Shown: piece after piece, positions 60,112 to 64,000 of the stretch
Numbering within the stretch: the stretch's first letter is position 1
How the letters are laid out: each line of letters starts with the position of its first letter
From: Larix kaempferi
Taxonomy: Eukaryota; Streptophyta; Pinopsida; Pinales; Pinaceae
Length of the DNA: 64,000 nt
Assembly: GCA_027924585.1 (NCBI GenBank)
Contig: BSBM01000440.1
Location: 11,501,501 to 11,565,500, forward strand
Reading direction: 5' to 3'
Translations under genes and position numbers: made by a program
The notes under the pieces: generated by a model
Seen by the model: the letters and a program-made list of their open reading frames with translations, nothing else
Databases searched by the model: none
What the model was told of the DNA's origin: nothing

Positions 60112-60587
60112 GTTTGTTGAAATTCCAGGTTATGTACGTTTTATTGCATATATAAAAACTTTAAGCTGAATTTAAAACAGAAGTAATATAATTTTCATCT
60201 CTTTCAACTTAATGCTCCATTGGGTCACTGCATTAGAGTTGGTCCTCGAGAATCATCAAATGCACAATATATAAAATAAATTTCAAGTGACATGAATCGT
60301 AAACTAAATTTCAAATGTCATGTACATGAGAAGTAGCATTAACGAATTATAACCAATATTTGGATCAGCCTTATACTCAGATAGTTTTGATCTTGTCACT
60401 GAAAGGACAAGTCAAACTAGATAAACCATATACGTACCTTAAGAGAGAGAAGGTTCAGGTAGAATAAAACAGACCTCAAGTTCTTCAATTAAAATGACAG
60501 TAGTAAGAAGGACACACAGGTGCTGCAGACTACAAAGGTCAAGCACGTAAGCACACATTCACTCAGAGTTCAATTAGTGATGACTGC

Positions 60588-60870
60588 TGAATGCTACAGG
60601 CAGAATAGAGAAACTGTGAGACTGTTGAATGCTGTGAGTCAATCAAATGCTACAGCCAAAATAAATAAACCATGTGACAGTCACATGCTACAGCCAGAAT
60701 AAATAAACCATGAGACAGTCACATGCTACAGCCAGAATAGACAGTCGAATGATACAGCCAGAATAAAGAAGCCGTGAGACTGTAAGACAATTAATGCTAC
60801 AACCAAAAATAGAGAAGTCGTGAGACAAACAGATGCTATAGACAATTAAATGCTACAGCAATGAAGAGAG
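60588..60870. repeat. ATGCTACAGCCAGAATA dispersed tandem repeats
   Basis: The word appears in about eight variants between 60588 and 60860 with irregular spacing (20-45 bp), most followed by AATAAACC or AGAAGCC and GTGAGAC. A last copy lies at about 61270. Confidence 0.8.
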
Positions 60871-60884
60871 ATAATCAAGAAGGA

Positions 60885-61375
60885 GAGACAGCCGTGAGGC
60901 AAAACCACCGTGGAGATATAGCCGTGAAAGATGAAGCCCACGTGAAGAAGAACACTGTGAAGAGAAACCCGTGACAGGGATACAATTGAGAAGGAGTGAA
61001 CCGCGAGGGTAAACCCGTGACAGAGATCAGCCGTGAAGGAGATCAGCGTGGGGATAAGTCCGAGAGAGAAGCCCGTTAGACAAAGCCGTGAAGATAACAG
61101 GTCGTAAGGACAGTCTGTGAGATAAAGCAGGCCGTAAAGTGAAATCTAGCTGTAAAGACAATCGAGAGAAATAACCCGTGAAGATAGCAGCTGTGAAGAT
61201 CCGTGGAGAGAGGCAATCGTGGAGAAGAGACAGTCGAGAAGAAATGAAGCCGTGAAGACAAGCTATAGCAGGAAATTAAATGCTACAGCAAAACCGTGAT
61301 GATAGACATCCGAGACAGGGACAAGGCCGTGAAGAGATCACCATGTACAGCCGTGAAGAGAAAGCCGTGGAGCAG
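60885..61375. repeat. CCGTGA-rich stretch
   Basis: More than twenty copies of CCGTGA or close variants (GCCGTGAAG, CCCGTGACA, GTCGTGAGA) occur in under 500 bp, on the plus strand only. No fixed period is visible. Purine-rich spacers separate them. It looks like a decayed short-unit satellite. Confidence 0.7.
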
Positions 61376-62170
61376 ACTCGATAATATTACCCAAGAAAAA
61401 ATCAAAACGAAAAGTGAAGTGTGTAGGCTCACGTAAGATATCTCAGAATCATAAGAAATGTAAGGTTTATATATATTAGGAGTTAACAACCTTAGGTTAG
61501 AATAGGAAAAATAAAAATAATAAAATAATGAGAAAAGAGAGTTCAACGGATAAAGTACCAATAGTCCAATGTAAAAATAAAACTTAAATGGACAAAGATA
61601 TAATAATAAAATAATAAATAAAATCACAAAGTCTTTATTAATAAAATCATAAAGATTTTATTAATAAGACTAAAATAAATAATTAATGAAATTAACATAA
61701 AGTGAAAAATCAAAGGTCCAACACAAAGATAAAAGGACCAAAAATCATGGGTCAAGGGTCTTATCTCAAACATAAGGTAACCATAACAATACATGGTCCA
61801 ATAATCTTTTAATAAATTAATATTTAAATACACTCCATAAAGTAGGAGTCATCATGGTCAAAAATGCACATAAGTGAGAGTGCTAGGACCAAGTAAGAAA
61901 AAAAAAAACATGAGTCAACAACCACAAGACCAAGGTGGGCAGCAATCAAATAGGACCATCAAGACCAAAAACTTTTCTCTCTCTTAAGATACATAGTTTA
62001 TATATTTTTGTCATCACTGTATAAGGGAGAAGATCCAAACGGATGGTGTAATCCTTTTGTCCTTAACGCTGCTCCTAAGGGTTAGGTACTAGAGACATCG
62101 TCAAGGGGTGGCCAGTCCCTTGAGAAGCAACCTAGCAATAACCGATTCGGAGAGGGGACAACAATATCTT

Positions 62171-62617
62171 CCATTCTCAAAGAATGGCTTTCAGCTCAAG
62201 GCTGAACCTCAGTCTTAGACTGGGACATGTTGATCAACCATCTGGTCCATGACCAGGATCTCCATTCTCCCAGAGAATGGTCCTCAACCTCAAGCTGAGC
62301 ATTCAGTCCTAGGCTGAATGTTGATCAACCTTCTGCAAGACCTAGGAAGTCTCTGTCTCAACCTGCAGGATCTGCTTGGTCATCATGACCAAGAAACCGT
62401 CTGTTTCTAGACCAGAATACCCTAGAGACAAATAGGGGCCCTAGCCACATGCTAGGGACTTTGCCATGGCATCAATCTGCTTGGTCCTAGACCAAGAACC
62501 CCAGGAGACAGCTGGGGGCCCTAGGGTACCTTCTAGGGTCTTACACATTACTCTGCCTGGTTAACTTGACCAGGAACCCTAGTTAACTGACTAGGGTACC
62601 ATTCTCTCTGAGAATGG
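62171..62617. repeat. Array of at least 12 short perfect hairpins
   Basis: Perfect inverted repeats with arms of 5-8 bp and loops of 3-7 bases follow each other: CCATTCT/AGAATGG (62171), CAGTC/GACTG (62210), CTGGTC/GACCAG (62242), CCATTCTC/GAGAATGG (62262 and 62599), ATTCAG/CTGAAT (62301), CTTGGTCA/TGACCAAG (62375), CCCTAGC/GCTAGGG (62439), CTTGGTC/GACCAAG (62480), CCCCAG/CTGGGG (62499), CCTGGT/ACCAGG (62556), ACCCTAGT/ACTAGGGT (62576). GTTGATCAAC palindromes lie at 62229 and 62320. The density is far above chance. Confidence 0.88.
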
Positions 62618-62645
62618 GTCTCGCAGCTGCACTGAAAAATTAACA

Positions 62646-62657
62646 CTCCCTCTCAGC
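62646..62657 (-). other. Polypurine tract of the terminal Copia relative
   Basis: The minus strand reads GCTGAGAGGGAG directly before TGTTAATTTTTC at 62645, in the place and form expected for plus-strand priming. Confidence 0.75.
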
Positions 62658-62662
62658 AAGAG

Positions 62663-63317
62663 AGGCATTCTCAGCAACACTAAGCTTGTCGAAGACAGGG
62701 GCTTAGTCAACACATCTGACAATTGTACCATGTCCTAGTCATGGTAAAACAACCTGTCATAGAATACAGGATTTTCTTAGAGCTTCGAGTAGCTCTGAAT
62801 GTCAGTAAATACCTTGATCTTATAGATCCATTTGGAAGTTACAACTGACTTCCCTTGCTGTCTAAGAATCACTTTCCACGCATTATCATCCAATGTCAAC
62901 AGGATGTCTGGTATCATAGCATCTTTCCAAACTTGATGTTTGGCTACCTTCACATAAGTGGACGATCCTGAATCAGTGACATAGCTCTTACTAGAGCACC
63001 CTTGAAGCCTCTCAAATAGGCTTCTTAATGAGATCAACTTAAGGTTTTCTGACCTCCTCTCATGGATTTCCATGTCTATAATTCTGGGAGGTTCTTTGAG
63101 AAACAACTTTCTCATTAAGTTCACATCTCTTACTTCTCTTCTGCAGTCCCACTTGCTGGGAATTAAAGAGCACAAATGACTCCCTCTTGATCTCTGAGCT
63201 TGCCAGTTGTTCCACTCTAGAAAGGAACAAATCAACAATAACAAATACCTGGAAAATTCTCTTTTGCTGACCCTCTGTCATCTCAGCACTCAGCTCCCTC
63301 TGGAACTGTACATCCAA
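62663..63317 (-). pseudogene. Copia pol remnant, RT and RNase H deleted
   Basis: Two overlapping minus-strand pieces (63060-63317 and 62777-63244) represent the linker before RT and the RT entry: DVQFQRELS, WKDAMIPD, GKSVVTSKWIYKIK. After KIK the sequence turns unrelated and, within about 100 bp, reaches SDVLTKPL, the normal end of Copia pol. More than 1 kb that Copia-2 has between these motifs is missing. Frameshifts divide what is left. It can encode no active enzyme. Confidence 0.8.
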
Positions 63318-64000
63318 CTCTGAGCAAAATCACATCCTCCTCTTCTTGAGGGTCTTTTAAATAAGTTAGATTCAATCCAATAGTCAGGAATCACAAAAGA
63401 ACTCTAATATAATATTGGTTCACAGAGGTATGTTTCACCATAAAACATGATACTTCAAATATGGGAGGGATAGAGAGTACTCCCTCTTAATTTCTGCCTC
63501 CAAGTGGAATTCACATGAGCAAGTGTCTTTTAGTTTCTGCTCTGTACCAATTTTCTTTAAACTTGAGCATGCATTGCTTAAATGTGCATAATATCATTCA
63601 TGCATCATCACACTTGTTAGTGTATTTTGAAGATATCATAATCCTGAATAATTTAACACATATAATCATAAATGAACTCTAACTTCCTTATGATAGCAAA
63701 CTTTGATCAAGTCAATCAATGAGTCACAAAACTCTTTTACACAGAAAAGATAATCAACTAGAATGTATTATGATTAAATCAAGATTCAATCATATGAAGA
63801 GAGAAGTAAGCTTCTTACTTATCACACAAAAAAAATCTGCTCGGGTCAAGACTTTTGGAATTGGATGTAACTGACATACCTTTTCAAGGAGTCATCAAGT
63901 TTACAGCCTGTCAATTCCATTTTCTAATATCATACTTAGGGCAAAGATTATCAGTACTACTGTCTTGGAAATCTGGTTAATGAGACCATCCAATCTGTGT
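63318..64000. other. No gene recognised
   Basis: Presumed interior of the terminal element, upstream of its pol remnant on the minus strand. AT-rich, with no integrase or gag motif visible on either strand. Confidence 0.4.

Larger units (their letters stand above)
59111..62645 (-). repeat. LTR-like block of 3.5 kb with four kinds of internal repeat
   Basis: It starts TGTTGATTTTTGGGCAGC and ends GCTGCACTGAAAAATTAACA on the plus strand. The two ends are imperfect inverted repeats of about 45 bp, both including a CCATTCTC hairpin. It contains a minisatellite (59768-60111), CTACAGCCAGAATA repeats, a CCGTGA-rich stretch and a hairpin array. TATA-like sites occur on both strands (TATAAATAG plus at about 59591; TATATAAAC minus at about 61995), so transcription direction is unsure and a composite of two elements is possible. 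Confidence 0.5.
59111..64000 (-). mobile_element. Copia relative with collapsed pol, continues beyond window
   Basis: The insertion begins at 59111 inside the Gypsy 5' LTR. A long LTR-like block (59111-62645) is followed by a minus-strand purine tract (GAGAGGGAG, 62646-62657) and minus-strand Copia pol fragments to about 63317. The DVLTKPL motif near the pol end (62696-62716) lies only about 100 bp from the RT entry WIYKIK (about 62816-62833), so most of RT and RNase H is deleted. From 63318 to 64000 no motif is recognised. It would be non-autonomous. The right LTR and TSD are outside the window. Confidence 0.7.

Overview
The window looks like intergenic DNA from a seed plant with a very large, repeat-rich nuclear genome. 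A conifer or other gymnosperm is plausible, but I see no species-specific marker. Nearly all of the 64 kb is nested transposable elements. I found no intact protein-coding host gene and no rRNA, tRNA or CRISPR array. The only possible host coding traces are one short lysine-rich putative last exon (861-956, minus strand), one acidic C-terminal fragment (3079-3195, minus strand), and a broken intronless coiled-coil gene carried inside a DNA transposon (12278-14401, minus strand).

Left half. The old host sequence is 1-3502, 23887-24001 and 31144-33548. It carries degenerate GTACC/GGTAC-type tandem repeats. A Ty1/Copia element in plus orientation (Copia-1) entered at 3503 and ends at 23881, with target-site duplication (TSD) CTTTG on both sides. 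It has a gag gene with one stop codon, a damaged reverse transcriptase/RNase H region, and no integrase. Its 3' LTR was split by a 14 kb hAT-like insertion (9475-23531; exact 8-bp TSD TCTCCTAG; Ac-like CAGGGATGA terminus on the right). Inside that insertion are the coiled-coil pseudogene, a degraded caulimovirid-like RNase H fragment, and a 4.2 kb solo-LTR-like element (15220-19448; TSD GTCCT). That is three nested levels. A related Copia element in minus orientation (Copia-2, 24002-31138; TSD CAACA) lies about 115 bp to the right. It is nearly full length but carries three nonsense codons and one frameshift, and has lost one integrase catalytic Asp.

Right half. A 647-bp solo LTR (33549-34195) is followed by a long-LTR Ty3/Gypsy element in minus orientation (34258 to 59110, where it is interrupted). 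It has LTRs of about 4 kb and a tRNA-Asp-type primer site. It encodes gag and protease, then an acidic region of unknown function ending in an integrase-tail-like segment, with no reverse transcriptase. Within it sits a second element without pol (40648-53634, minus), with 1.8 kb LTRs and a coiled-coil gag. That element in turn contains a second copy of the 4.2-4.5 kb solo-LTR-like element (42703-47189; TSD CTGCT) and another LTR-like block of about 2.9 kb (about 48543-51409). The Gypsy right LTR is broken at 59111 by a further Copia relative, which runs past the window edge, keeps only scraps of pol, and has an LTR-like block full of short perfect hairpins.

Two themes stand out. Most elements have lost the genes for their own mobility, so they would depend on enzymes from other copies. 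The stop codons can almost all be explained by C-to-T or G-to-A changes (CAG/CAA to stop, TGG to TAG, CGA to TGA), as expected for methylated, silenced DNA. All boundaries were read by eye from terminal TG...CA dinucleotides, TSDs, primer sites and purine tracts. Family names rest on protein motifs, not on database searches.
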